From Microlunatus capsulatus (lineage in GTDB: Bacteria > Actinomycetota > Actinomycetes > Propionibacteriales > Propionibacteriaceae), in the NCBI RefSeq assembly GCF_017876495.1, contig NZ_JAGIOB010000001.1:1488001-1552000 (forward strand): a stretch of DNA of 64,000 bases, written 5' to 3'. How positions within the stretch are numbered: position 1 is the stretch's first letter; each line of letters opens with the position of its first letter. Both the position numbers and the translations under genes were made by a program. A model generated the notes under the pieces. It was given only the letters and a program-made list of their open reading frames with translations. It was not told where the DNA came from and made no database searches. Of the stretch, positions 44,612 through 55,298 are shown piece by piece.

Positions 44612-46665
44612 GGCCGGGCCGGCTGCTGCGCACCGCGCTCGCCGGCGGGGTCGCCCTGGCCGTGCTGGCCGTCGCGGCCTGCGACGCCGACCCGGCCTCC
44701 GGACCGGGCGCGGCCGGCGACGACCCGGCCCCCGCGGGCCCGACCAGCACCGGCGCGGTGTTCCCCGCCGCGGAGGTGGACCCCCTCGTCGAGGGCGTGG
44801 TGCACCGCACGGTCAAGGAGCTCCCGGTGCAGCGGCTGGCCCCCGACCTCGTGCCGCCCACCAACCGGTGGTTCTCGGGCCTGGTCTTCGGCGACCAGCC
44901 GCAGCCAGTGTTCCCGCTGCCGCTGTCCTTCGGGCTGACCGAGAACGGCTTCGCCCTGGGGCTGCCGACGGTCAGCGCGACCGCGAAGAACATCGCGGGC
45001 GGCTTCAAGCCCGACGTCGCCGTCGACACGGGCGCAGCCTCCTCGGTCGTCAGCGCCTACGACACCCTGACCGTCACCCTCGACCAGCGCGACGACGCGG
45101 GCGAGGTGCTGGGCCGGACCGTCATCGCCCAGGGCTCGCCCTTCGTGCACTACACCGCCGAGCGGGAGCAGACCCTGCGGACCCCGCTCACCTTCACCGC
45201 CGCCGGGGACCTCTGGACGGCGCAGGCCGGCGGGGTCACCTACGGCCTGGCCGTCGAGGACGGCACGGTGGACGGCGGCGCCGTCGAGCTGGAGGAGGGC
45301 GGCCGCGCCACCTGGTTCCCGGTCCCGGCCGACGGCTCGGTGGAGGCGCTCGGCGCCCTCGCCGCGCACCCGGTCACGGCCAGCACCCTGCGCTACGCGC
45401 TGGCCGGTGACGACGTCACCACCACGCTCGGCTACCAGGCCGAGGGGGGCACCGCGTTCGCCGTCATGCCCCACCAGCGGGGCGGGCTGGCCGCCGGCAC
45501 CGACTGCGCGCTGGGCAGCTACCCCAGCATCTACGGCACGCTCGCGCTCTGCGCGGGCACCGAGCTGACCTGGACCGTCCCGCGGTCCCCGGCCACCGGC
45601 CGGCTGGACCTCAGCGGGCTCAGCGCGGACGAGAAGGCCGAGCTGACCCGCCAGGTCGAGGCCGACGTGGCCGCCACCCCGGACTTCCCCGCCGACACCT
45701 ACTTCGGCGGCAAGGCCCTCTACCGCGGCGCCATGCTCTACCGGCTGGCCGCGCAGCTGGGCGCCGACGCTCCCGCGGCGGCGATGAAGGCCGAGCTGAC
45801 CGAGACCCTGGGCCGCTGGACCGAGCCGCAGGGGTGCGCCGAGCGGGAGGCGTTCTGCTTCGTCTACGACGAGCAGGCCAAGGGCCTCGTCGGGCTCACG
45901 CCGTCGTTCGGCTCGGAGGAGTTCAACGACCACCACTTCCACTACGGCTACTTCCTCTACGCCGCCGCCGTGCTGGCCGAGGACGACCCGTCGCTCGCCG
46001 AGCGGTACGCGCCGGTCATGGACCTGCTGGCGGCCGACATCGGCTCGTCCGCGGCGAACGGCGCCTTCCCCGACCTGCGGGTCTTCGACGCCTACGCCAG
46101 CCACTCCTGGGCCTCCGGCACGTCGCCCTTCGCCGACGGCAACAACCAGGAGTCGAGCTCGGAGGCGGTCACCGCCTGGACGGGCCTGGCCCTGTGGGCC
46201 GAGGTGCGCGACAATGCCGACCTGGCCGGGGAAGCCACGTGGCTGCTCTCCAGCGAGGCGCACGCCGGGCTCGCCTACTGGACCAACCCGGACCGGGACG
46301 ACCCCGCCTACGCCGGCTACGGCCACGAGATCGTCGCCCTGAACTGGGGCGGCAAGCGCGACTACGCGACCTGGTTCTCCCCCGAGCCCGCGGCGATGCT
46401 GGGCATCCTCGTGATCCCGATGAGCCCGGCGTCGACCTACCTCGCCGGCGACCCGGCCCAGATCGACGCGAACGTCGCCGAGGCGACGGGCGGCCGGTTC
46501 GGCCAGAAGTTCGGCGACTACCTGCTGATGTACTCGGCGCTGGCCGGTGAGGACCAGCGGCGGGCCGCCCTGGAGCAGGCGCGCGACCTCGACGACGAGT
46601 GGGTCGACGACGGCAACAGCCGCGCCTACCTGCTCGCCTGGCTGATGAGCGTGCGGACGGGCTGA
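44608..46665 (+). CDS. GH81 endo-beta-1,3-glucanase lipoprotein
   Basis: The 685-residue protein begins with a lipoprotein signal ending in a lipobox (LAVAAC at about residues 20-25), so it should be anchored to the outer face of the membrane. The rest matches glycoside hydrolase family 81. The start of the beta-sandwich is PPTNRWFSGLVFGDQP, and the catalytic half carries EFNDHHFHYGYFLYAAA, DGNNQESSSEAV and the acidic catalytic Glu residues within it. GH81 enzymes hydrolyse beta-1,3-glucan by inversion. The GTG at 44608 overlaps the adaptor stop. As the third gene of a synthase operon it parallels the endoglucanase of cellulose operons and may trim or release the polymer. Confidence 0.9.
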   Translation: MRPGRLLRTALAGGVALAVLAVAACDADPASGPGAAGDDPAPAGPTSTGAVFPAAEVDPLVEGVVHRTVKELPVQRLAPDLVPPTNRWFSGLVFGDQPQPVFPLPLSFGLTENGFALGLPTVSATAKNIAGGFKPDVAVDTGAASSVVSAYDTLTVTLDQRDDAGEVLGRTVIAQGSPFVHYTAEREQTLRTPLTFTAAGDLWTAQAGGVTYGLAVEDGTVDGGAVELEEGGRATWFPVPADGSVEALGALAAHPVTASTLRYALAGDDVTTTLGYQAEGGTAFAVMPHQRGGLAAGTDCALGSYPSIYGTLALCAGTELTWTVPRSPATGRLDLSGLSADEKAELTRQVEADVAATPDFPADTYFGGKALYRGAMLYRLAAQLGADAPAAAMKAELTETLGRWTEPQGCAEREAFCFVYDEQAKGLVGLTPSFGSEEFNDHHFHYGYFLYAAAVLAEDDPSLAERYAPVMDLLAADIGSSAANGAFPDLRVFDAYASHSWASGTSPFADGNNQESSSEAVTAWTGLALWAEVRDNADLAGEATWLLSSEAHAGLAYWTNPDRDDPAYAGYGHEIVALNWGGKRDYATWFSPEPAAMLGILVIPMSPASTYLAGDPAQIDANVAEATGGRFGQKFGDYLLMYSALAGEDQRRAALEQARDLDDEWVDDGNSRAYLLAWLMSVRTG

Positions 46666-46749
46666 CGAGCTCGCGCGGCCGGCGCCCCCGCCGGTCGCGC
46701 GTCAAGCCCCGGTCCCCCCGTCGGTGGGGGTGACCGGGATCGGGTACGG

Positions 46750-46773
46750 CGCCACCTCATCGCTGAGGTGGCG
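46750..46773 (+). terminator. Terminator of the GT2-HlyD-GH81 operon
   Basis: CGCCACCTCA (46750-46759) pairs perfectly with TGAGGTGGCG (46764-46773) around the loop TCGC, followed by the T-rich TCGTTTCGT. A second GC-rich hairpin lies just upstream (46710-46734). Confidence 0.85.
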
Positions 46774-46932
46774 TCGTTTCGTCGTGGTGCACGGTTGAAC
46801 CTTCACACTGGGGCACGAATTGACGTAGGTCTTCGTTGAGGGGCCCCTATCTTTCCTGTGCGACCGGTGCCTAGGGTGAGCCCACATCCGATCGTTCGAG
46901 GGTGGCCACGAGCCACCCAGGGGAGGTTTGTC

Positions 46933-49452
46933 TTGCGCAGAGCAACGATGGGGCTGCTGGGCCTGACGCTGACGGCGGCGCTCGCCGCGGGCAGCGGTGG
47001 GCTGGCGGTCGCAGGACCCAGCAGTGGCGGGAGCCCCGTGACCGGGGTGGGCAAGGAGGGGCCGCTCGGGGCCGCTCCGAAGGCGGAGAAGGTCGACGAC
47101 GACCTCTCCAGCCCGATGGAGAGCGACCGGCGGGCGCTGCGGCAGAAGGCGCTCGACCTGGTGCTGACCGGGGAGCGGAAGATCGAGCGGATCAACGGGT
47201 CCGACGTCGTCCGGGTCGGCACCAAGACCGCCCCCTACAGCAAGGCCGAGCTGAAGGCGCTCGCGGCGGGCAAGGCGGTGAAGCCGCGGAAGGTCGACTC
47301 CTACGTCGAGCTCGACCGCCAGCAGACCGACAAGATCTTCGTGGTGCTGGCCGAGTTCGGCGACGAGCGCCACCCGGACTTCCCCGACAAGGACGTCGAC
47401 CCGAGGACGGAAGGCCCGACGACGTTCGAGGGCCCGCTGCACAACCAGATCCCGGAGCCGGACCGGAGCGTGGACAACTCCACGATCTGGCAGCCGAACT
47501 ACAGCCCGCAGCACTACCGCGACCTCTACTTCGGCGACGCCGAGGGCCAGGAGTCGCTGAAGACCTACTACGAGAAGCAGTCCTCGGGCCGCTACTCCGT
47601 CACCGGTGGCGTCACCTCCTGGGTGAAGGTCAAGTACAACGAGGCCCGCTACGGCCGGTCCGACGACAATCCGAAGGACGCGAACGGCGACGACCCGGCG
47701 GTCTGCAACTCCAACGTCTGCGACAACACCTGGGCCCTGCTGAGCGACGCGCTGACCCAGTGGGTGGCCGACCAGAAGGCCGCCGGCCGCACCGCGGCCG
47801 AGATCAAGAAGGGCGTTGCGTCCTTCGACCAGCAGGACCGCTACGACTACGACGGCGACGGCAACTTCAACGAGCCGGACGGCTACCTCGACCACTTCCA
47901 GATCGTCCACTCCGGGGGCGACCAGGCCGACGGGGACCCGCAGCAGGGTGAGGACGCCATCTGGTCCCACCGCTGGTACGCGTACTACACCGACGAGGGC
48001 AAGACCGGTCCCGCGAACAACAAGCTCGGCGGCACGCCGGTCGGCGACACGGGCCTGTGGGTCGGCGACTACACCATCCAGCCCGAGAACGGGGGCCTGT
48101 CGGTCTTCGCCCACGAGTTCGGCCACGACCTCGGCCTGCCGGACCACTACGACACCGCCGAGAGCGGGGACAACCCCGTCAACTGGTGGACCCTGATGGC
48201 CCAGAGCCGCGTCCGGGGCAAGGACGACGTCGGCATCGGCACCCGGCCGGCCGACCTCGGCGTCTGGGACAAGCTGCAGCTCGACTGGCTCGACTACGAG
48301 ACCGCGGTCGCCGGCCAGAAGAAGACCTTCAAGCTGGGTCCGCACGAGTACAACACCAAGAAGGCCCAGGCTCTCGCCGTCGTCCTCCCGGACAAGGAGG
48401 TCAAGACCCCGCTCGTCACCCCGGCGGCCGGGGCCAAGCAGTGGTGGAGCGGCCAGGGTGACGACCTCAGCAACACCCTCACGCGCTCGCTGACGCTGCC
48501 GACCGGTCCGGCCACGCTGACCTTCCAGGCCGCGTGGGACATCGAGGACTGCGACGAGACAGCCTGCGACTACGCCTACGTGCAGGTCAACGACGGCTCC
48601 GGCTGGGCGTCCCTTGCCGGGACGATCACCAACCCCGAGGAGGGCAACGGCATCGACGGGACGTCGAAGGGCTACGTCCCGGCCTCCTTCGACCTGTCGG
48701 CCTACGCGGGCCGCTCGGTCCAGCTCCGTCTCGCCTACCGCACCGACGGGGCCGAGGGCGGGATCGGCTTCTTCGCCGACCAGATCGCCGTCACCAGCGG
48801 CACGACCACGGTGTTCAGCGACGGGGCCGAGTCCGGCGCCGGCGGCTGGGTCGCGGACGGCTTCACCGCCGTCGGCGACTCGCGCTCCGACCTGTACAAC
48901 CAGTACTACCTGGCGTCCAACCGGACCTACCAGTCCTACGACCGGTACATGAAGACCGGGCCGTACAACTTCGGCTTCGGGGCCACGGCGCCGAACAAGG
49001 CCGAGTTCTTCCCGTACCAGACCGGCCTGCTGGTCAACTACTGGGACACCTCGTACGGCGACAACAACACCAGCGAGCACCCGGGCAACGGGCTCGTGCT
49101 GCCGGTCGACGCCCACCCGGACCTGTTCTACGGGCTCAACGGGCAGCCGTTCCGCGGTCGCGTGCAGACCTACGACGCGCCGTTCTCGCTGAAGCGGGCC
49201 GACTCGTTCACGCTGCACATCAACGGCACCCCCAGCTACATCCGGGGCGCGAAGGCGCAGCCGCTGTTCGACGACACCCGCAGCTACTGGCGCGCCGAGC
49301 AGCCGCGGACCGGGGTCAAGACCCCGGGCGTCGGCGTCACGCTGAAGGTGACGAAGCAGAAGGGCACGTCGATGACCGTCAAGCTGGGCACGAGCACGAA
49401 GGTCTCCCCGACCGCCACGCTCACCAGCGCTCGCGAGGCGGCGCGCGACTGA
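46933..49452 (+). CDS. Secreted M6 family (immune inhibitor A-like) metalloprotease
   Basis: This protein of about 839 residues has a signal peptide (LRRATMGLLG with a hydrophobic core, cleavage near AVAGPS) and a propeptide. The M6 zinc motif HEFGH is at residues 394-398 (VFAHEFGHDLGLPDHYD). The C-terminal half contains beta-sandwich modules (VQLRLAYRTDGAEGG) as in InhA proteases. It should degrade extracellular proteins. I chose TTG at 46933 because GGGAGG lies six bases upstream and the encoded signal peptide is complete. An ATG at 46948 is an alternative, and the longer frame from 46858 has no ribosome site. A long terminator hairpin follows. Confidence 0.88.
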   Translation: MRRATMGLLGLTLTAALAAGSGGLAVAGPSSGGSPVTGVGKEGPLGAAPKAEKVDDDLSSPMESDRRALRQKALDLVLTGERKIERINGSDVVRVGTKTAPYSKAELKALAAGKAVKPRKVDSYVELDRQQTDKIFVVLAEFGDERHPDFPDKDVDPRTEGPTTFEGPLHNQIPEPDRSVDNSTIWQPNYSPQHYRDLYFGDAEGQESLKTYYEKQSSGRYSVTGGVTSWVKVKYNEARYGRSDDNPKDANGDDPAVCNSNVCDNTWALLSDALTQWVADQKAAGRTAAEIKKGVASFDQQDRYDYDGDGNFNEPDGYLDHFQIVHSGGDQADGDPQQGEDAIWSHRWYAYYTDEGKTGPANNKLGGTPVGDTGLWVGDYTIQPENGGLSVFAHEFGHDLGLPDHYDTAESGDNPVNWWTLMAQSRVRGKDDVGIGTRPADLGVWDKLQLDWLDYETAVAGQKKTFKLGPHEYNTKKAQALAVVLPDKEVKTPLVTPAAGAKQWWSGQGDDLSNTLTRSLTLPTGPATLTFQAAWDIEDCDETACDYAYVQVNDGSGWASLAGTITNPEEGNGIDGTSKGYVPASFDLSAYAGRSVQLRLAYRTDGAEGGIGFFADQIAVTSGTTTVFSDGAESGAGGWVADGFTAVGDSRSDLYNQYYLASNRTYQSYDRYMKTGPYNFGFGATAPNKAEFFPYQTGLLVNYWDTSYGDNNTSEHPGNGLVLPVDAHPDLFYGLNGQPFRGRVQTYDAPFSLKRADSFTLHINGTPSYIRGAKAQPLFDDTRSYWRAEQPRTGVKTPGVGVTLKVTKQKGTSMTVKLGTSTKVSPTATLTSAREAARD

Positions 49453-49475
49453 CCGCCTGACCCACCCCCGCACGA

Positions 49476-49516
49476 CAGCGACGGGCGCCACCGGACTCCG
49501 GTGGCGCCCGTCGCTG
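49476..49516. terminator. Long bidirectional terminator after the M6 protease and guaB3 genes
   Basis: An 18-bp perfect stem (49476-49493 with 49499-49516), extendable to 19 bp with a 3-nt loop, lies between convergent genes. It is one of the strongest hairpins in the window. Confidence 0.9.
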
Positions 49517-49535
49517 CGTGCGGGTGGCGGCGTCC

Positions 49536-50639
49536 TCAGCCGACGACGATCTCCACCCGCTGGAACTCCTTGACGTCGGTGTAGCCGGTGGTGGCCATGG
49601 CCTTGCGCAGGGCGCCGGCGAGGTTCATCGTCCCGTCGGGCACCGTCGAGGGCCCCAGCAGGATCTGCTCCAGGGTGCCGACGGTCTCGAAGTGGGCGCG
49701 CTCGCCGCGCGGCAGGGTGGCGTGCCAGGCCTCGGGGCCCCAGTGGAAGCCGTGCCCGGGCGCCTCGACGGCCTTGGCCAGCGGCGAGCCGACCATCACG
49801 GCGTCGGCCCCGCAGGCGACGGCCTTCGCGATGTCGCCCGAGCGGTTGACCGAGCCGTCGGCGATGACGTGGACGTAGCGGCCGCCGGACTCGTCGAGGT
49901 AGTCGCGGCGGGCGGCGGCGACGTCGGAGACGGCCGAGGCCATCGGCACCGCGACGCCCAGCACGGAGCGGGTGGTGGACGCCGCTCCCCCGCCGAAGCC
50001 GACGAGCACGCCGGCCGCGCCGGTGCGCATCAGGTGCAGCGCCGCCTGGTAGGTGGCGCAGCCGCCGACGATCACGGGGACGTCGAGGTCGTAGATGAAC
50101 TGCTTGAGGTTCAGCGGCTCGCTGGCCGAGGACACGTGCTCGGCCGAGACCGTCGTGCCGCGGATGACGAAGAAGTCCACCCCGGAGTCGACGACGGCGC
50201 GGGCGTAGGCCGCCGTGTTCTGGGGCGAGAGGGCTCCGGCCGCGGGGACGCCGGCAGCGCGGATCTCGGCCACCCGGGCCCCGATCAGCTCCTCCTTGAT
50301 GGGCTCGGCGTAGAGCTCCTGCATCCGCCGGGTGGCCTGCACCGGGTCGGCGATCGAGGCGATCTCCTCCAGGCAGGGCTGCGGGTCCTCGTAGCGGGTC
50401 CACAGGCCCTCGAGGTTGAGCACGCCGAGCCCGCCGAGCCGGCCGACGGCGATGGCCGTGGCCGGCGACATGACCGAGTCCATCGGTGCCGCGATCAGGG
50501 GGAAGGCGAAGGTCTGGGCGTCGATCCGCCAGCTCATCGACACCTCCTCCTCGCCGCGGGTGCGCCGCGACGGGACGATCGTGATGTCGTCGAACGCGAA
50601 CGCCTGCTGCGCGCGCTTGCTGAGGCCGATCTCGAACAT
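49536..50639 (-). CDS. guaB3: GuaB3-type IMP dehydrogenase-family protein
   Basis: The 367-residue protein matches the actinobacterial GuaB3 group, which is shorter than GuaB because it lacks the CBS-domain insert. The N-terminal AFDDITIVPSRRT, the PLIAAPMDSVMSP block and the late GGCATYQAALHLM motif are family features. Some GuaB3 proteins have been shown to act as GMP reductases, so IMP dehydrogenase activity should not be assumed. The ATG at 50639 has GGGAAGG about nine bases upstream. It follows guaB after 55 bp on the same strand, the same order as in mycobacteria. Confidence 0.93.
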   Translation of the reverse strand: MFEIGLSKRAQQAFAFDDITIVPSRRTRGEEEVSMSWRIDAQTFAFPLIAAPMDSVMSPATAIAVGRLGGLGVLNLEGLWTRYEDPQPCLEEIASIADPVQATRRMQELYAEPIKEELIGARVAEIRAAGVPAAGALSPQNTAAYARAVVDSGVDFFVIRGTTVSAEHVSSASEPLNLKQFIYDLDVPVIVGGCATYQAALHLMRTGAAGVLVGFGGGAASTTRSVLGVAVPMASAVSDVAAARRDYLDESGGRYVHVIADGSVNRSGDIAKAVACGADAVMVGSPLAKAVEAPGHGFHWGPEAWHATLPRGERAHFETVGTLEQILLGPSTVPDGTMNLAGALRKAMATTGYTDVKEFQRVEIVVG

Positions 50640-50694
50640 GGTGGGAGCCTTCCCCGTGCTGGGTCTGCGGTGGCCGTGCGGGAGCGGGTCGGTC

Positions 50695-52251
<1,557 letters not shown>

Positions 52252-52325
52252 CTAGCCGAGCGGGCCCGGACCGCCCGCCGTGACCAGCACCGCCGGGAGC
52301 CGGTCGGACCGGCCCGCGGGCGGGC

Positions 52326-52961
52326 TCAGAAGCCGGCGGCGAGCCCCAGCTCGACCGGGGGCGGCGCGGGTCGCAGGAAGCCGGCGAACAGCTCGCGGTG
52401 CTCCTCGGAGTCCTCCACCAGGTGCCGTAGCTTGGCCACCCCGCGGTGCTGGGCCACCCGCACGGCGTTGGCCGTCATCCCCAGCCGCTGCCCCACGGCC
52501 TCGGCGCTGAGCCCGCCGGCGCGCAGCAGCAGCACCTGCTGGGTGCGCGCGGGGAGCCGGCCCAGCAGCTCGGCCGCGGCCCGCACCCCGGCGGCCGAGA
52601 CCGCCTGCTCCTCCGGCGTCGGGGACGGCTCGGTCTGGTCGGGCACCTCCTCGACCGGCACGGCCGAGCGGCGGAAACCCCGCTGGGCGTCGGCGACCTT
52701 GTGCGCGGCGATGCCGTAGACGAAGGCGGCGAAGGGTGCGCCCTGGCGCTGGTAGCGCGGCAGCACGTCGAGCACCGCGACGCAGGTCTCCTGGGCCACG
52801 TCGTCGGCGGCCTCCAGACCGCCGGCGTAGCTGCGCAGCCGTGAGCGGCAGTACCGCAGCACCAGCGGCCGCACGGCGGACAGCAGCGCGTGCAGCGCCA
52901 CCTCGTCGCCGGACTGCGCCCGGGCGACGAGCGCCGGGTCGAACGGGTCGTGATCGGTCAC
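52326..52961 (-). CDS. sigD: SigD/ShbA-like sigma-70 family factor
   Basis: The 211-residue ECF-type sigma factor has region 2 (LVLRYCRSRLRSYAGG, then DDVAQETCVAVLDVL and the -10-reading FAAFVYGIAAHKVADAQR) and region 4 (LPARTQQVLLLRAGGLSAEAVG with AVRVAQHRGVAKLRHL). It lies upstream of guaB as Rv3414c (sigD) does in M. tuberculosis and ShbA does in Streptomyces, so it is probably the orthologue. ShbA drives transcription of the principal sigma gene. The GTG at 52961 is chosen because the preceding 25 codons of the open frame lack similarity. No anti-sigma gene is adjacent. Confidence 0.88.
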   Translation of the reverse strand: MTDHDPFDPALVARAQSGDEVALHALLSAVRPLVLRYCRSRLRSYAGGLEAADDVAQETCVAVLDVLPRYQRQGAPFAAFVYGIAAHKVADAQRGFRRSAVPVEEVPDQTEPSPTPEEQAVSAAGVRAAAELLGRLPARTQQVLLLRAGGLSAEAVGQRLGMTANAVRVAQHRGVAKLRHLVEDSEEHRELFAGFLRPAPPPVELGLAAGF

Positions 52962-53067
52962 CCTACGTACCCCCTGTCGTCCCCGAGAGAGAGCCACCTG
53001 CTGCGCGCCACTGTTGCAGACGGTGCGGGGCGCCACAAGCGGGACGGCGCGCCGCCCGGGAACGCCA

Positions 53068-53099
53068 CGAGGGCCCTCCCCTGCCGGGAAGGGCCCTCG
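53068..53099. terminator. Terminator downstream of groL
   Basis: CGAGGGCCCT (53068-53077) pairs perfectly with AGGGCCCTCG (53090-53099), with inner CCC/GGG pairing. Short degenerate GGGTCGTGC repeats (about 53099-53141) separate it from the groL stop. Confidence 0.8.
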
Positions 53100-53141
53100 C
53101 GGGTCGTGCGGGTCGTGCTGGGTCGTGCCGGTCCTGCTGGG

Positions 53142-54779
<1,638 letters not shown>

Positions 54780-54782
54780 CTA

Positions 54783-55079
54783 CTACTTGGAGACGACGGC
54801 GAGGATGTCGCGCGCGTTCAGGAGCAGGAGCTCCTTGCCGTCGTACTTCACCTCGGTGCCGCCGTACTTGCTGAAGATGACGACGTCACCCTCGGCGACG
54901 TCGAGGGGCACGCGGTTGCCGTTGTCGTCGACGCGGCCGGGCCCGGTCGCGATGACCTTGCCCTCCTGCGGCTTCTCCTTGGCGGTGTCCGGGATGACCA
55001 GGCCGGAGGCGGTGGTCTGCTCTGCTTCGAGCGGCTGAACGAGGATGCGGTCCTCGAGCGGCTTGATCGTGGTGGCCAC
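54783..55079 (-). CDS. groS: 10-kDa co-chaperonin GroES
   Basis: The 98-residue co-chaperonin caps GroEL. It begins [15 protein letters not shown] and has the mobile loop [16 protein letters not shown] and the domain core [16 protein letters not shown] place the start at the GTG at 55079, because GAAAGGGG lies seven bases upstream and the resulting N-terminus matches the family; the in-frame TTG at 55085 falls directly on the ribosome site. It is the first gene of groS-groL, under two CIRCE operators. Confidence 0.95.
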   Translation of the reverse strand: MATTIKPLEDRILVQPLEAEQTTASGLVIPDTAKEKPQEGKVIATGPGRVDDNGNRVPLDVAEGDVVIFSKYGGTEVKYDGKELLLLNARDILAVVSK

Positions 55080-55155
55080 GTCCAAACCCCTTTCACGAGT
55101 GTGTGGGATGTTCAGGAGGAGCGGTCAGGACGTCGTCGCGGTGCCGTCCCGTCCG

Positions 55156-55182
55156 TTGGCACACTCCGGGGGAGAGTGCCAG
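55156..55182. promoter_or_regulatory. Second, degenerate CIRCE operator of groS
   Basis: TTGGCACAC, nine bases, then GAGTGCCAG match the CIRCE consensus TTAGCACTC-N9-GAGTGCTAA at 7 of 9 positions in each arm. It lies eight bases from the stronger site and between the promoter and groS. Confidence 0.7.
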
Positions 55183-55187
55183 TGGCG

Positions 55188-55217
55188 AGATTAGCACTCG
55201 CCCTGGTGGAGTGCCAG
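55188..55217 (-). promoter_or_regulatory. Promoter and main CIRCE operator of groS-groL
   Basis: TTAGCACTC (55191-55199), nine bases and GAGTGCCAG (55209-55217) form a CIRCE element, the HrcA repressor site. On the minus strand CTGGCA and TAATCT (18-bp spacer) read as a -35 and -10 inside it, so HrcA binding would block the promoter directly. Confidence 0.85.
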
Positions 55218-55298
55218 CACCGGGGACGACGAACGGGCCGGCTCCCGCAGGAGCCGACCCGTCGGGTCGTCGGTGGCCGCGGGGTGCGGCCGGGGGGC

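Noticed and set aside
46820-46853. Sigma-70 promoter TTGACG...TATCTT before the M6 protease
   Set aside because: Both hexamers are good but the spacer is 22 bp, too long for a normal promoter.
46702-50403. 1,233-codon minus-strand frame across the M6 protease
   Set aside because: It is a shadow of the M6 protease and guaB3 genes, with valine/leucine/glycine-rich non-homologous sequence.
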